From positions 2,110,001 through 2,174,000 of the forward strand of contig NC_079884.1 of the NCBI RefSeq assembly GCF_029227915.1: a stretch of DNA of 64,000 bases, written 5' to 3'. A program made the translations under genes and the position numbers. A model generated the notes under the pieces. The model made no database searches. It saw only the letters and a program-made list of their open reading frames with translations, and was not told where the DNA came from. Shown here one piece after another: positions 49,060-63,208 of the stretch; position 1 is the first letter of the stretch; each line of letters opens with the position of its first letter. The stretch is from Hydractinia symbiolongicarpus. Lineage: Eukaryota > Cnidaria > Hydrozoa > Anthoathecata > Hydractiniidae.

Positions 49060-50170
49060 GATTTTTTTCCGATATTACTAAGTTGTATCGCTTTTAACAG
49101 TGAAACGATTGAATGTGGGACTTAATTGAACTGATTCTGGACTGTGACCTTGTAAATGTGATAAATGAGCCAATTGGACTCCAACGAAAACATTCTTCTT
49201 AATATGACATGATTGCTGGAATTCAGCGATTACACTAGTCTCTGTGGTAGCGCTTTATTTAAAGAATTAGATAAATAAGTTTTTTGTTACTGTGGTACCA
49301 ATCCTAGCCGTTACCGCGCGCTGAGCAAATAGCGACTGTTTCAAAAACCACATTTCCTTAACTTTCTAACGGTGTCAGTCCGTTTGAGTTACAACGGTTG
49401 GGTCACATATTCGTACCAACATGTATTTAGTGATTTTTTACCGATATTACTAAGTTGTATCGCTTTTAACAGTGACACGATTGAATGTGGGACTTAATTG
49501 AACTGATTCTGGACTGTGACCTTATAAATGTGATAAATGAGCCAATTGGACTCCAACGAATAACATTCTTCTTAATATGACATGATTGCTGGAATTCAGC
49601 GATTACACTAGTCTCTGTGGTAGCGCTTTATTTAAATATTTAGATAAATAAGTTTTTTGTTATTGTGGTACCAATCCTAGCCGTTACCGCGCGCTGAGCA
49701 AATAGCGACAGTTTCAAAAACCACATTTCCTTAACTTTCTAACGGTGTCAGTCCGTTTGAGTTACAACGGTTGGGTCACATATTCGTACCAACATGTATT
49801 TAGTGATTTTTTACCGATATTACTAAGTTGTATCGCTTTTAACAGTGACACGATTGAATGTGGGACTTAATTGAACTGATCCTGCACTGTGACCTTATAA
49901 ATGTGATAAATGAGCCAATTGGACTCCAACGAATAACATTCTTCTTAATATGACATGATTGCTGGAATTCAGCGATTACACTAGTCTCTGTGGTAGCGCT
50001 TTATTTAAAAATTTAGATAAATAAGTTTTTTGTTACTGTGGTACCAATCCTAGCCGTTACCGCGCGCTGAGCAAATAGCGACAGTTTTAAAAACCACATT
50101 TCCTTCACTTTCTAACGGTGTCAGTCCGCTTGAGTTACAACGGTTGGGTCACATATTCGTACCAACATGT
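49060..50170 (-). repeat. Three near-identical single A monomers in tandem
   Basis: Consecutive monomers of about 373 bp share GACTCCAACGAA, CTAGTCTCTGTGGTAGCGC, the T-rich AAGTTTTTTGTTA and GCGCGCTGAGCAAATAGCG. They differ from each other at only a few bases, so this is amplification at the one-monomer level, unlike the multi-monomer events nearby. Confidence 0.85.
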
Positions 50171-50393
50171 ATTTAGCGATATTTTTCTGATATTACCATG
50201 TTGCATCGATTTTAACAGTAAAACGATTGACTGTGGGACTTAATTGAACTGATTTTTGACTTTGATCTGATAAATGTGATAAATAAGACAATTGGACTTC
50301 AAGAAATAACATTCTTCTTAACTCGACATGATTTTCGGAACTCAGCGATTACTCTGGACCCTGTGGTAGCGCTTCATTTAAATATTTAGTTAT

Positions 50394-52626
50394 ATAAGTC
50401 TTTTTTTACTGTGGGACCAATCCTAGCCGTTACCGCGCGCTGAAGAAATAGCGACAGTTTCGAAAACCACATTTCCTTGACTTTCTAACGGTGTCAGTCA
50501 GTTTGAGTTACAACGGTTGAGTCACATACACCTACCAACATGTATTTAGCGATATTCTGATAGTACCAGGTTGCATCGATTTTAACAGTAAAAAGATTGA
50601 CTGTGGGACTTAATTGATCTGACTTTTGACTTTGATCTGATAAATGTGATAAATGAGACAATTGGACTCCAAGAAATAACATTCTTCTTAACTCGACATG
50701 ATTGCCGGAACTCAGCGATTACACTGGACCCTGTGTTAGCGTTTCATTTAAAAATTTAGATAAATAAGTATTTTCTTAGTGTGAGACCAATCCTGGCCGT
50801 TAGCACGCGCCGAAGAAATAGAGACATTTTCAAAAACTACATTTCATTGATTTCTTGGCGGTATCAATCCGTTTGAGTTACAACAGTTGCGTCACATATT
50901 CGTACCAACATGTGTTTAGTGACATTTTCCCGATATTACTAAGTTATATCGCTTTTAACAGTGAAATGATTAACTGTGGGATTAATTGATCTAACATTGG
51001 ACTTTGACCTTATAAATGTGATAAATGAGACAATTGGACTCTAAGAAATAACATTCTTCCTAAATCGATATGATTTTCGGAACTCAGCGATTACTCTGGA
51101 CCCTGTGGTAGCGCTTCATTTAAATATTTAGTTAAATAAGTCTTTTTTTACTGTGGGACCAATCCTAGCCGTTACCGCGCGGTGAAGAAATAGCGACAGT
51201 TTTAAAAACCACATTTCCTTGACTTTCTAACGGTGTCAGTTCGTTTGAGTTACAAGGGTTGAGTCACATACACGTACCAACATGTATTTAGCGATATTTT
51301 TCTGATATTAAAAGGTTGCATTGATTGTAACAGTAAAACGATTGACTGTGGGATTTAATTGAACTGATTTTTGACTTTGACCTGATAAATGTGATAAATA
51401 AGACAATTTGACTCCAAGAAATAACATTCTTCTTAACTCGACATGATTTTTGGAACTGAGCGATAACTCTGGACGATGTGGTAGCGCTTCATTTAAGTAT
51501 TTAGTTAAATAATTTTTTTTTGATGTCAGACCAATCCTAGCCGTTACCGCGCGCTGAAGAAATAGCGACAGTTTCAAAAACCACATTTCCTTGACTTTCT
51601 AACGGTGTCAGTCCGTTTGAGTTACAACAGTTAGGTCACATATTCGTACCAACATGTATTTGGCGACATTTTTCCGATATTACTAAGTTATATCGCTTTT
51701 AGCAGTAAAATGATTGACTGTGGGACTTAATTGATCTAACTTTGAACTGTCACCTTATAAATGTTATAAGTGAGACAATTGGACACCAAGAGTAAACATT
51801 CTTCTTTAATTGACATGATTCCCGAAACTCAGTGATTACACATGGCGCTGTGGTAGCACTTCATTTAAAAATTTAGATAAATAAGTCATTTTTTACTGTG
51901 GGACCAATCCTAGCCGTTACTGCGCGCTGAAGAAATAGTGACAGTTTCAAAAACTATATTTCATTGATTTTCTAACGGTGTCAATCCGTTTGAGCTACAA
52001 CGGTTGCGTCACGCATTCGTACTAATATGTACTTAGTTATTTTTTTCCGATATTACTAAGTTGTATCGCTTTTAACAGTGAAACAATTGAATGTGGGACT
52101 TAATTGAACTGATTCTGGACTGTGACATTATAAATGTGATGAATGAGCCAATTGGACTCCAAGGAATAACATTCTTCTTAATATGACATGATTGCTGGAA
52201 TTCAGCGATTACTCTAGTCTCTGTGGTAGCGCTTTATTTAAAAATTTAGATAAATAAGTTTTTTGTTACTGTGGTACAAATCCTAGCCGTTACCGCGCGC
52301 TGAGCAAATAGCAACAGTTTCAAAAACCACATTTCCTTAACTGTCTAACGGTGTCAGTCCGTTTGAGTTACAACGGTTGAGTCACATATTCCTACCAACA
52401 TGTATTTAGCGATATTTTTCTGATATTACCATGTTGCATCGATTTTAACAGTAATACGTTTGACTGTGGGACTTAAATGAACTAATTTTTGACTTTGATC
52501 TGATAAATGTGATAAATAAGACAATTGAACTCCAAGAAATAACATTCTTCTTAACTCGACATGATTTTCAGAACTGAGCGATTACTCTGGACCCTGTGGT
52601 AGCGCTTCATTTAAGTATTTAGTTAA
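50394..52626 (-). repeat. 2233-bp satellite tandem duplication (six monomers), copy 1
   Basis: Directly repeated at 52627-54859 with an offset of 2233 throughout. I compared several stretches (50461/52694, 51961/54194, 52081/54314) and found no difference. The two chance frames inside it translate identically in both copies. Left boundary is at ATAAGTC; right boundary is where AAATAAGTCTTTTTTT and AAATAATTTTTTTTTG part. Confidence 0.92.
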
Positions 52627-54859
52627 ATAAGTCTTTTTTTACTGTGGGACCAATCCTAGCCGTTACCGCGCGCTGAAGAAATAGCGACAGTTTCGAAAAC
52701 CACATTTCCTTGACTTTCTAACGGTGTCAGTCAGTTTGAGTTACAACGGTTGAGTCACATACACCTACCAACATGTATTTAGCGATATTCTGATAGTACC
52801 AGGTTGCATCGATTTTAACAGTAAAAAGATTGACTGTGGGACTTAATTGATCTGACTTTTGACTTTGATCTGATAAATGTGATAAATGAGACAATTGGAC
52901 TCCAAGAAATAACATTCTTCTTAACTCGACATGATTGCCGGAACTCAGCGATTACACTGGACCCTGTGTTAGCGTTTCATTTAAAAATTTAGATAAATAA
53001 GTATTTTCTTAGTGTGAGACCAATCCTGGCCGTTAGCACGCGCCGAAGAAATAGAGACATTTTCAAAAACTACATTTCATTGATTTCTTGGCGGTATCAA
53101 TCCGTTTGAGTTACAACAGTTGCGTCACATATTCGTACCAACATGTGTTTAGTGACATTTTCCCGATATTACTAAGTTATATCGCTTTTAACAGTGAAAT
53201 GATTAACTGTGGGATTAATTGATCTAACATTGGACTTTGACCTTATAAATGTGATAAATGAGACAATTGGACTCTAAGAAATAACATTCTTCCTAAATCG
53301 ATATGATTTTCGGAACTCAGCGATTACTCTGGACCCTGTGGTAGCGCTTCATTTAAATATTTAGTTAAATAAGTCTTTTTTTACTGTGGGACCAATCCTA
53401 GCCGTTACCGCGCGGTGAAGAAATAGCGACAGTTTTAAAAACCACATTTCCTTGACTTTCTAACGGTGTCAGTTCGTTTGAGTTACAAGGGTTGAGTCAC
53501 ATACACGTACCAACATGTATTTAGCGATATTTTTCTGATATTAAAAGGTTGCATTGATTGTAACAGTAAAACGATTGACTGTGGGATTTAATTGAACTGA
53601 TTTTTGACTTTGACCTGATAAATGTGATAAATAAGACAATTTGACTCCAAGAAATAACATTCTTCTTAACTCGACATGATTTTTGGAACTGAGCGATAAC
53701 TCTGGACGATGTGGTAGCGCTTCATTTAAGTATTTAGTTAAATAATTTTTTTTTGATGTCAGACCAATCCTAGCCGTTACCGCGCGCTGAAGAAATAGCG
53801 ACAGTTTCAAAAACCACATTTCCTTGACTTTCTAACGGTGTCAGTCCGTTTGAGTTACAACAGTTAGGTCACATATTCGTACCAACATGTATTTGGCGAC
53901 ATTTTTCCGATATTACTAAGTTATATCGCTTTTAGCAGTAAAATGATTGACTGTGGGACTTAATTGATCTAACTTTGAACTGTCACCTTATAAATGTTAT
54001 AAGTGAGACAATTGGACACCAAGAGTAAACATTCTTCTTTAATTGACATGATTCCCGAAACTCAGTGATTACACATGGCGCTGTGGTAGCACTTCATTTA
54101 AAAATTTAGATAAATAAGTCATTTTTTACTGTGGGACCAATCCTAGCCGTTACTGCGCGCTGAAGAAATAGTGACAGTTTCAAAAACTATATTTCATTGA
54201 TTTTCTAACGGTGTCAATCCGTTTGAGCTACAACGGTTGCGTCACGCATTCGTACTAATATGTACTTAGTTATTTTTTTCCGATATTACTAAGTTGTATC
54301 GCTTTTAACAGTGAAACAATTGAATGTGGGACTTAATTGAACTGATTCTGGACTGTGACATTATAAATGTGATGAATGAGCCAATTGGACTCCAAGGAAT
54401 AACATTCTTCTTAATATGACATGATTGCTGGAATTCAGCGATTACTCTAGTCTCTGTGGTAGCGCTTTATTTAAAAATTTAGATAAATAAGTTTTTTGTT
54501 ACTGTGGTACAAATCCTAGCCGTTACCGCGCGCTGAGCAAATAGCAACAGTTTCAAAAACCACATTTCCTTAACTGTCTAACGGTGTCAGTCCGTTTGAG
54601 TTACAACGGTTGAGTCACATATTCCTACCAACATGTATTTAGCGATATTTTTCTGATATTACCATGTTGCATCGATTTTAACAGTAATACGTTTGACTGT
54701 GGGACTTAAATGAACTAATTTTTGACTTTGATCTGATAAATGTGATAAATAAGACAATTGAACTCCAAGAAATAACATTCTTCTTAACTCGACATGATTT
54801 TCAGAACTGAGCGATTACTCTGGACCCTGTGGTAGCGCTTCATTTAAGTATTTAGTTAA
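52627..54859 (-). repeat. 2233-bp satellite tandem duplication, copy 2
   Basis: Second copy, apparently identical to the first. Six monomers of about 372 bp. Neighbouring monomers within each copy differ visibly, so the identity between copies is not a property of the satellite in general. Confidence 0.92.
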
Positions 54860-56950
54860 ATAATTTTTTTTTTGCTGTGAGACCAATCCTAGCCGTTACC
54901 GCGCGCTGAAGAAATAGCAACAGTTTCAAAAACCACATTTCCTTGACTTTCTAACGGTGTCAGTCCGTTTGAGTTACAACGGTTAGGTCCCATATTCGTA
55001 CCAACATGTATTTGGCGACATTTTTCCGATATTACTAAGTTATATCGCTTTTAGCAGTGAAATGATTGACTGTGGGACTTAATTGATCTAACTTTTGACT
55101 TTGATCTGATAAATGTGATAAATGAGACAATTGAACTCCAAGAAATAACATTCTTCTTAACTCGACATGATTGTCGGAACTCAGCGATTACACTGGACCC
55201 TGTGTTAGCGTTTCATTTAAAAATTTAGATAAATAAGTCTTTTCTTAGTGTGGGACCAATCCTGGCCGTTAGCACGCGCCGAAGAAATAGAGACATTCTC
55301 AAAAACTACATTTCATTGATTTCTTGGCGGTATCAATCCGTTTGAGTTACAACAGTTGCGTCAGATATTCGTACCAACATGTGTTTAGTGACATTTTCAC
55401 GATATTACTAAGTTATATAGCTTTTAACAGTGAAGTGATTAACTGTGGGATTAATTGATCTAACTTTGGACTGTGACCTTATAAATGTGATAAATAAGAC
55501 AATTGGACTCCAAGAAATAACATTCTTCTTAACTCGACATGATTTTCGGAACTCAGCGATTACTCTGGACCCTGTGGTAGCGCTTCATTTAAATATTTAG
55601 TTAAATAAGTCTTTTTTTACTGTGGGACCAATCCTAGCCGTTACCGCGCGGTGAAGAAATAACGACAGTTTCAAAAACCACATTTCCTTGACTTTCAAAC
55701 GGTGTCAGTCCGTTTGAGTTACAACGGTTAGGTCACATATTCGTACCAACATGTATTTGGCGACATTTTTCCAATATTAGTAAGTTATATCGCTTTTAGC
55801 AGTGAAATGATTGACTGTGGGACTTAATTGATCTAACTTTGAACTGTCACCTTATAAATGTTATAAGTGAGACAATTGGACACCAAGAGTAAACATTCTT
55901 CTTTTTTTGACATGATTCCCGGACCTCAGCGATTACTCTGGACCCTGTGATAGCGCTTCATTTAAATATTTAATTAAATGAGTTTTTTTTTACTGTGGGA
56001 CCAATCCTAGCCGTTACCGCGCGCTGAAGAAATAGCGACAGTTTCAAAAACAACATTTCCTTGACTTTCTAACGGTGGCAGTCCGTTTGAGTTAGAACGG
56101 TTGCGTCACACATTCGCACCAACATGTACTTAGTTATTTTTTTCCGATATTACTAAGTTGTATCGCTTTTAACAGTGAAACGATTGAATGTGGGACTTAA
56201 TTGAACTGATTCTGGACTGTGACATTATAAATGTGATGAATGAGCCAATTGGACTCCAAGGAATAACATTCTTCTTAATATGACATGATTGCTGCAATTC
56301 AGCGATTACTCTAGTCTCTGTGGTAGCGCTTTATTTAAAAATTTAGATAAATGAGTTTTTTGTTACTGTGGTACCAATCCTAGCCGTTACCGCGCGTTGA
56401 GCAAATAGCGACAGTTTCAAAAACCACATTTCCTTAACTGTCTAACGGTGTCAGTCCGTTTGAGTTACAACGGTTGGATCACATATTCGTACCAACATGT
56501 ATTTAGCGATATTTTTCTGATATTACCATGTTGCATCGATTTTAACAGTAATACGATTGACTGTGGGACTTAAATGAACTGATTTTTGACTTTGATCTGA
56601 TAAATGTGATAAATAAGACAATTGGACTCCAAGAAATAACATTCTTCTTAACTCGACATGATTTTCGGAACTCAGCGATTACTCTGGACCCTGTGATAGC
56701 GCTTCATTTAAATATTTAATTAAATGAGTTTTTTTTTACTGTGGGACCAATCCTAGCCGTTACCGCGCGCTGAAGAAATAGCGACAGTTTCAAAAACAAC
56801 ATTTCCTTGACTTTCTAACGGTGGCAGTCCGTTTGAGTTACAACAGTTGCGTCACACATTCGCACCAACATGTACTTAGTTATTTTTTTCCGATATTACT
56901 AAGTTGTATCGCTTTTAACAGTGAAACGATTGAATGTGGGATTTATTCGA
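54860..56950 (-). repeat. A-like satellite, partly re-amplified
   Basis: Monomers related to the 2233-bp block. Stretches of about 280 bp at 55921 and 56668 (offset 747, two monomers) share TAATTAAATGAG and CACACATTCGCACC. No gene seen. Confidence 0.82.
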
Positions 56951-58913
56951 ACTGATTCTGGACTGTGACCTTATAAATGTGATGAATGAGACAATTGAAC
57001 TCCAAGAGTTAACATTCTTCTTAACGCGACATGTTTGTCGAAACTCAGCCATTACACTGGACCCTGTGGTAGCGCTTCAAATAAAAAATTAGATAAATAA
57101 GTCATTTTAACTGTGGGACAAATCCTAACCGTTAGTGCGCGCTGAGGAAATAGCGACAGTTTCAAAAACCACATTTCCTTGACTTTCTAACGGTGGCAGT
57201 CCGTTTGAGTTACAACGGTTGGGTCACATATTCGTACCAACATGTATTTAGCGATATTTTTCTGATATTACCAGGTTGCATCGATTTTAACAGTAAAACG
57301 ATTTGCTGTGGGATTTAATTGAACTGCTTCTTGACTTTGATCTGATAAATGTGATAAGTCAGACAATTGGACTCCAAGAAGTAACATTCTTCTTAACTCG
57401 ACATGTTTGTGGGAACTCAGCGATTACATTGGACCCTGTGGTAGCGCTTGAATTAAAAATTTAGATAAATAAGTCATTTTTACTGTGGGACAAATCCTAA
57501 CCGTTAGTGCGCGCTGAGGAAATAGCGACAGTTTCAAAAACCACATTTTCTTGACTTTCTAACAGTGGCAGTCCGTTTGAGTTACAACGGTTGCGTCACA
57601 CATTCGTACCAACATGTATTTAGCGATATTTTTCTGATATTACCAGGTTGCATCGATTTTAACAGTAAAACAATTGACTGTGGGATTTAATTGAACTGAT
57701 TTTTGACTTTGATCTGTTAAATGTGATAAATGAGACAATTGAACTCCAAGAGTTAACATTCTTCTTAACGCGACATGTTTGTCGAAACTCAGCCATTACA
57801 CTGGACCCTGTGGTAGCGCTTGAATTAAAAATTTAGATAAATAAGTCATTTTTACTGTGGGACAAATCCTAACCGTTGGTGCGCGCTGAGGAAATAGCGA
57901 CAGTTTCAAAAACCACATTTCCTTGACTTTCTAACGGTGGCAATCCGTTTGAGTTACAACGGTTGCGTCACACATTCGTACCAACATGTATTTAGCGATA
58001 TTTTTCTGATATTACCAGATATTCTGATATTACCATTCGTACCAACATGTATTTAGCGATATTTTTCTGATATTACCAGGTTGCATCGATTTTAACAGTA
58101 AAACAATTGACTGTGGGATTTAATTGAACTGATTTTTGACTTTGATCTGTTAAATGTGATAAATGAGACAAAAGCACTCCAAGAAATAACATTCTTCTTA
58201 ACTCGACATGATTGTCGGAACTCAGCGATCACACTGGACCCTGTGGTAATGGTTCATTTAAAAAATTAGATGAATAAGTCTTTCCTTAGTGTGGGACCAA
58301 TCTTGGCCGTTAGCACGCGCCGAAAAAATAGAGACATTCTCAAAAACTACATTTCATTAATTTCTTGGTGGTATCAATCCGTTTGAGTTACAATGGTTGC
58401 GTCACATATTCGTACCAACATGTATTTAGTGACATTTTTCCGATATTACTAAGTTATATCGCTTTTAACAGTGAAATGATTGACTGCGGGACTTAATTGA
58501 TCTGACTTTGAACTGAGACCTTATAAATGTGATAAGTGAGTCAACTGGACTGCAAGAAAAAACATTCTTCTTAATTTGACATGATTGTTGGAACTCAAGG
58601 ATTACACTGGACCCTGTGGTAGCGCTTCAATAAAAATTTAGTTAAATAAGTCATTTTTACTGTGGGACAAATCCTAACCGTTCGTTCGCGCTGAGAAAAT
58701 AGCGACAGTTTCAAAAACCACATTTCCTTGACTTTCTAAAGGTGGCAGTCCGTTTGAGTTACAACGGTTGCGTCACACAGTCGTACCAACATGTATTTAG
58801 CGATATTTTTCTGATATTACCAGGTTGCATCGATTTTAACAGTAAAACGATTGACTGTGGGATTTAATTGAACTGCTTTTTGACTTTGATCTGATAAATG
58901 TGATAAATAAGAC
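56950..58913 (-). repeat. A-like satellite, irregular start of the trimer region
   Basis: Contains the same three monomer kinds as the 1117-bp trimer units to the right (marks AACGCGACATGTTTGTCG, ACGATTTGCTGTGGG, GACAAAAGCACTCC) but in an uneven order, plus a 61-bp micro-duplication. No gene seen. Confidence 0.8.
57974..58078 (-). repeat. 61-bp micro-duplication within a monomer
   Basis: ATTCGTACCAACATGTATTT through TGATATTACCAG occurs at 57974 and again at 58035, joined by an extra partial ATATTCTGATATTACC. Only this monomer is affected. Confidence 0.9.
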
Positions 58914-60030
58914 AAAAGCACTCCAAAAAATAACATTCTTCTTAACTCGAAATGATTGTCGAAACTCAGCGATTACACTGGACCCTGTGGTCACGCTTCA
59001 TTTAAAAATTTTGATGAATAAGTCTTTCCTTAGTGTGGGACCAATCTTGGCCGTTAGCACGCGCCGAAAAAATAGAGACATTCTCAAAAACTACATTTCG
59101 TTGATTTCTTGGCGGTATCAATCCGTTTGTGTTACAATGGTTGCGTCACATATTCGTACCAACATGTATTTAGTGACATTTTTCCGATATTACTAAGTTA
59201 TGTCGCTTTTAACAGTGAAACGATTGAATGTGGGACTTAATTGAACTGATTCTGGACTGTGATCTGATAAATGTGATAAATGAGACAATTGAACTCCAAG
59301 AGTTAACATTCTTCTTAACTCGACATATTTGTGGGAACTCAGCGATTACATTGGACCCTGTGATAGCGCTTGAATTAAAAATTTAGATAAATAAGTCATT
59401 TTTACTGTGGGACAAATCCTAACCGTTAGTGCGCGCTGAGGAAATAGCGACAGTTTCAAAAACCACATTTTCTTTACTTTCTAACGGTGGCAGTCCGTTT
59501 GAGTTACAACGGTTGGGTCACATATTCGTACCAACATGTATTTAGCGATATTTTTCTGATATTACCAGGTTGCATCGATTTTAACAGTAAAACGATTTGC
59601 TGTGGGATTTAATTGAACTGCTTCTTGACTTTGATCTGATAAATGTGATAAGTCAGACAATTGGACTCCAAGAAGTAACATTCTTCTTAACTCGACATGT
59701 TTGTGGGAACTCAGCGATTACATTGGACCCTGTGGTAGCGCTTGAATTAAAAATTTAGATAAATAAGTCATTTTTACTGTGGGACAAATCCTAACCGTTA
59801 GTGCGCGCTGAGGAAATAGCGACAGTTTCAAAAACCACATTTTCTTGACTCTCTAACAGTGGCAGTCCGTTTGAGTTACAACGGTTGCGTCACACATTCG
59901 TACCAACATGTATTTAGCGATATTTTTCTGATATTACCAGGTTGCATCGATTTTAACAGTAAAACAATTGACTGTGGGATTTAATTGAACTGATTTTTGA
60001 CTTTGATCTGTTAAATGTGATAAATGAGAC
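58914..60030 (-). repeat. 1117-bp trimer higher-order repeat, unit 1
   Basis: The mark AAAAGCACTCCAA occurs at 58914, 60031 and 61148, each step 1117 (three monomers). The three member monomers are clearly different from one another but match their counterparts in the next unit. Confidence 0.88.
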
Positions 60031-61147
60031 AAAAGCACTCCAAGAAATAACATTCTTCTTAACTCGACATGATTGTCGGAACTCAGCGATTACACTGGAC
60101 CCTGTGGTAACGGTTCATTTAAAAAATTAGATGAATAAGTCTTTCCTTAGTGTGGGACCAATCTTAGCCGTTAGCACGCGCCGAAAAAATAGAGACATTC
60201 TCAAAAACTACATTTCATTAATTTCTTGGCGGTATCAATCCGTTTGAGTTACAATGGTTGCGTCACATATTCGTACCAACATGTATTTAGTGACATTTTT
60301 CCGATATTACTAAGTTATATCGCTTTTAACAGTGAAACGATTGAATGTGGGACTTAATTGAACTGATTCTGGACTGTGATCTGATAAATGTGATAAATGT
60401 GACAATTGAACTCCAAGAGGTAACATTCTTCTTAACGCAACATGTTTGTCGAAACTCAGCCATTACACTGGACCCTGTGGTAGCGCTTCAATTAAAAAAT
60501 TAGATAAATAAGTCATTTTAACTGTGGGACAAATCCTAACCGTTAGTGCGCGGTGAGGAAATAGCGACAGTTTCAAAAACCACATTTCCTTGACTTTCTA
60601 ACGGTGGCAGTCCGTTTGAGTTACAACGGTTGGGTCACATATTCGTACCAACATGTATTTAGCGATATTTTTCTGATATTACCAGGTTGCATCGATTTTA
60701 ACAGTAAAACGATTTGCTGTGGGATTTAATTGAACTGCTTTTTGACTTTGATCTGATAAATGTGATAAGTCAGACAATTGGACTCCAAGAAGTAACATTC
60801 TTCTTAACTCGACATGTTTGTGGGAACTCAGCGATTACATTGGACCCTGTGGTAGCGTTTCAATTAAAACTGTAGATAAATAAGTCATTTTTACTGTGGG
60901 ACAAATCCTAACCGTTAGTGCGTGCTGAGGAAATAGCGACAGTTTCAAAAACCACATTTCCTTGACTTTCTAACGGTGGCAGTCCGTTTGAGTTACAACG
61001 GTTGCGTCACACATTCGTACCAACATGTATTTAGCGATATTTTTCTGATATTACCAGGTTGCATCGATTTTAACAGTGAAACAATTGACTGTGGGATTTA
61101 ATTGAACTGATTTTTGACTTTGATCTGTTAAATGTGATAAATGAGAC
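60031..61147 (-). repeat. 1117-bp trimer higher-order repeat, unit 2
   Basis: Second unit with small changes (for example GATAAATGTGACAATTG against GATAAATGAGACAATTG). A third unit starts at 61148 but passes into other monomers after about one monomer. The AAAAGCACTCC monomer reappears once more at 63761. Confidence 0.88.
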
Positions 61148-61712
61148 AAAAGCACTCCAAGAAATAACATTCTTCTTAACTCGACATGATTGTCGGAACT
61201 CAGCGATTATACTGGACCCTGTGGTAACGCTTCATTTAAAAAATTAGATGAATAAGTCTTTCCTTAGTGTGGGACCAATCTTGGCCGTTAGCACGCGCCG
61301 AAAAATAGAGACATTCTCAAAAACCACATTTCATTAATTTCTTGGCGGTATCAATCCGTTTGAGTTACAATGGTTGCGTCACATATTCGTACCAACCTGT
61401 ATTTAGTGACATTTTTCCGATATTACTTAGTTGTATCGGTTTTAACAGTGAAACGATTGAATGTGGGACTTAATTGAACTGATTCTGGACTGTGACCTTA
61501 TCAATGTGATAAATGAGACAATTAGACTCCAAGGATAAACATTCTTCTTAATATGACATGATTGCTGGAATTCAGCGATTACACTAGGCTCTGTGGTAGC
61601 GCTTTAATAAAAAATTTAGATAAATAAGTCAATTTTTACTGTGGGACCCATCGTAGCCGTTAGGACGCGCTAAAGAAGTAGAGACAGTTTCAAAAATTAC
61701 ACTTCAATGAAT

Positions 61713-62460
61713 TTCTAACGGTATCAGTCCATTTCAATTACAACGGTTCTGTCACATATTCGTACCATCATGCACTTAACGACATTTTTCCGATGTTACC
61801 AGGTTTCATCGCTTTTAACAGTAAAAAACGATTGACTGTGGGACTTAATTCAACTGATTTTTGACTTTGATCTGAAAAATGTGATTAATGAGACAATTGA
61901 ACTCCAAGAAATAACATTCTTCTTAATTCGACATGATTGTCGGAACTCAGCGGTTACACTGGACTCTGTGGTAGCCCTTCATTTAAAAATTTAGATAAAG
62001 AAGTCATTTTTGCTGTGGGTCAAATCGTAGCCGTTATCGCGCACTGAAGAAATAGAGACAGTTTCAAAAACTCCATTTAATTGACTTTCTAACGGTATCA
62101 GTCCGTCTCAATTACAACGGTTCCGTCACATATTCGTACCATCATGCACTTAACGACATTTCTCCGATTTTACCAGGTTGCATCGCTTTTAACAGTAAAA
62201 AACGATTGACTGTGGGACTTAATTGAACTGATTTTTGACTTTGATCTGATAAATGTGATAAATGAGACAATTGAACTCCAAGAGGTAACATTCTTCTTAA
62301 CGCGACATGTTTGTCCGAACTCAGCCATTACACTGGACCCTGTGGTAGCGCTTCAATTAAAAATTCAGATAAATAAGTCATTTTTACTGTGGGACAAATC
62401 CTAACCGTTAGTGCGCGCTGAGGAAATAGCGACAGTTTCAAAAACCACATTTCTTTGACT
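61713..62460 (-). repeat. 748-bp satellite duplication (two monomers), copy 1
   Basis: Repeats at 62461-63208 with offset 748. Shared private variants are AGGTTTCATCGC (61803 and 62551) and a 2-bp insertion in AACAGTAAAAAACGATTG. The extra bases explain 748 rather than 745. Confidence 0.87.
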
Positions 62461-63208
62461 TTCTAACGGTATCAGTCCGTTTCAATTACAACGGTTCTGT
62501 CACATATTCGTACCATCATGCACTTAACGACATTTTTCCGATGTTACCAGGTTTCATCGCTTTTAACAGTAAAAAACGATTGACTGTGGGACTTAATTCA
62601 ACTGATTTTTGACTTTGATCAGATAAATGTGATTAATGAGACAATTGAACTCCAAGAAATAACATTCTTCTTAATTCGATATGATTGTCGGAACTCAGGG
62701 ATTACACTGGACTCTGTGGTAGCCCTTCATTTAAAAATTTAGATAAAGAAGTCATTTTTGCTGTGGGTCAAATCCCAGCCGTTATCGCGCGCTGAAGAGA
62801 TAGAGACAGTTTCAAAAACTCCATTTAATTGACTTTCTAACGGCATCAGTCCGTCTCAATTACAACGGTTCCGTCACATATTCGTACCATCATGCACTTA
62901 ACGACATTTTTCCGATGTTACCAGGTTGCATCGCTTTTAACAGTAAAAAACGATTGACTGTGGGACTTAATTGAACTGATTTTTGACTTTGATCTGATAA
63001 ATGTGATAAATGAGACAATTGAACTCCATGAGGTAACATTCGTCTTAACGCGACATGTTTGTCGGAACTCAGCCATTACACTGGACCCTGTGGTAGCGCT
63101 TCAATTAAAAATTTAGATAAATAAGTCATTTTAACTGTGGGACAAATCCTAACCGTTAGTGCGCGCTGAGGAAATAGCGACAGTTTCAAAAACCACATTT
63201 CCTTGACT
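62461..63208 (-). repeat. 748-bp satellite duplication, copy 2
   Basis: Second copy with scattered single-base differences, so older than the 2233-bp duplication. It is followed by trimer-type monomers to the end of the window. Confidence 0.87.

Noticed and set aside
50494-53819. Identical 62- and 92-codon minus-strand frames in pairs
   Set aside because: Their identity reflects the 2233-bp DNA duplication, not protein selection; neighbouring monomers do not keep the frames.
58900-59196. 98-codon frame and a similar one at 63747
   Set aside because: Both fall in the AAAAGCACTCC-type A monomer and are chance frames without recognisable features.
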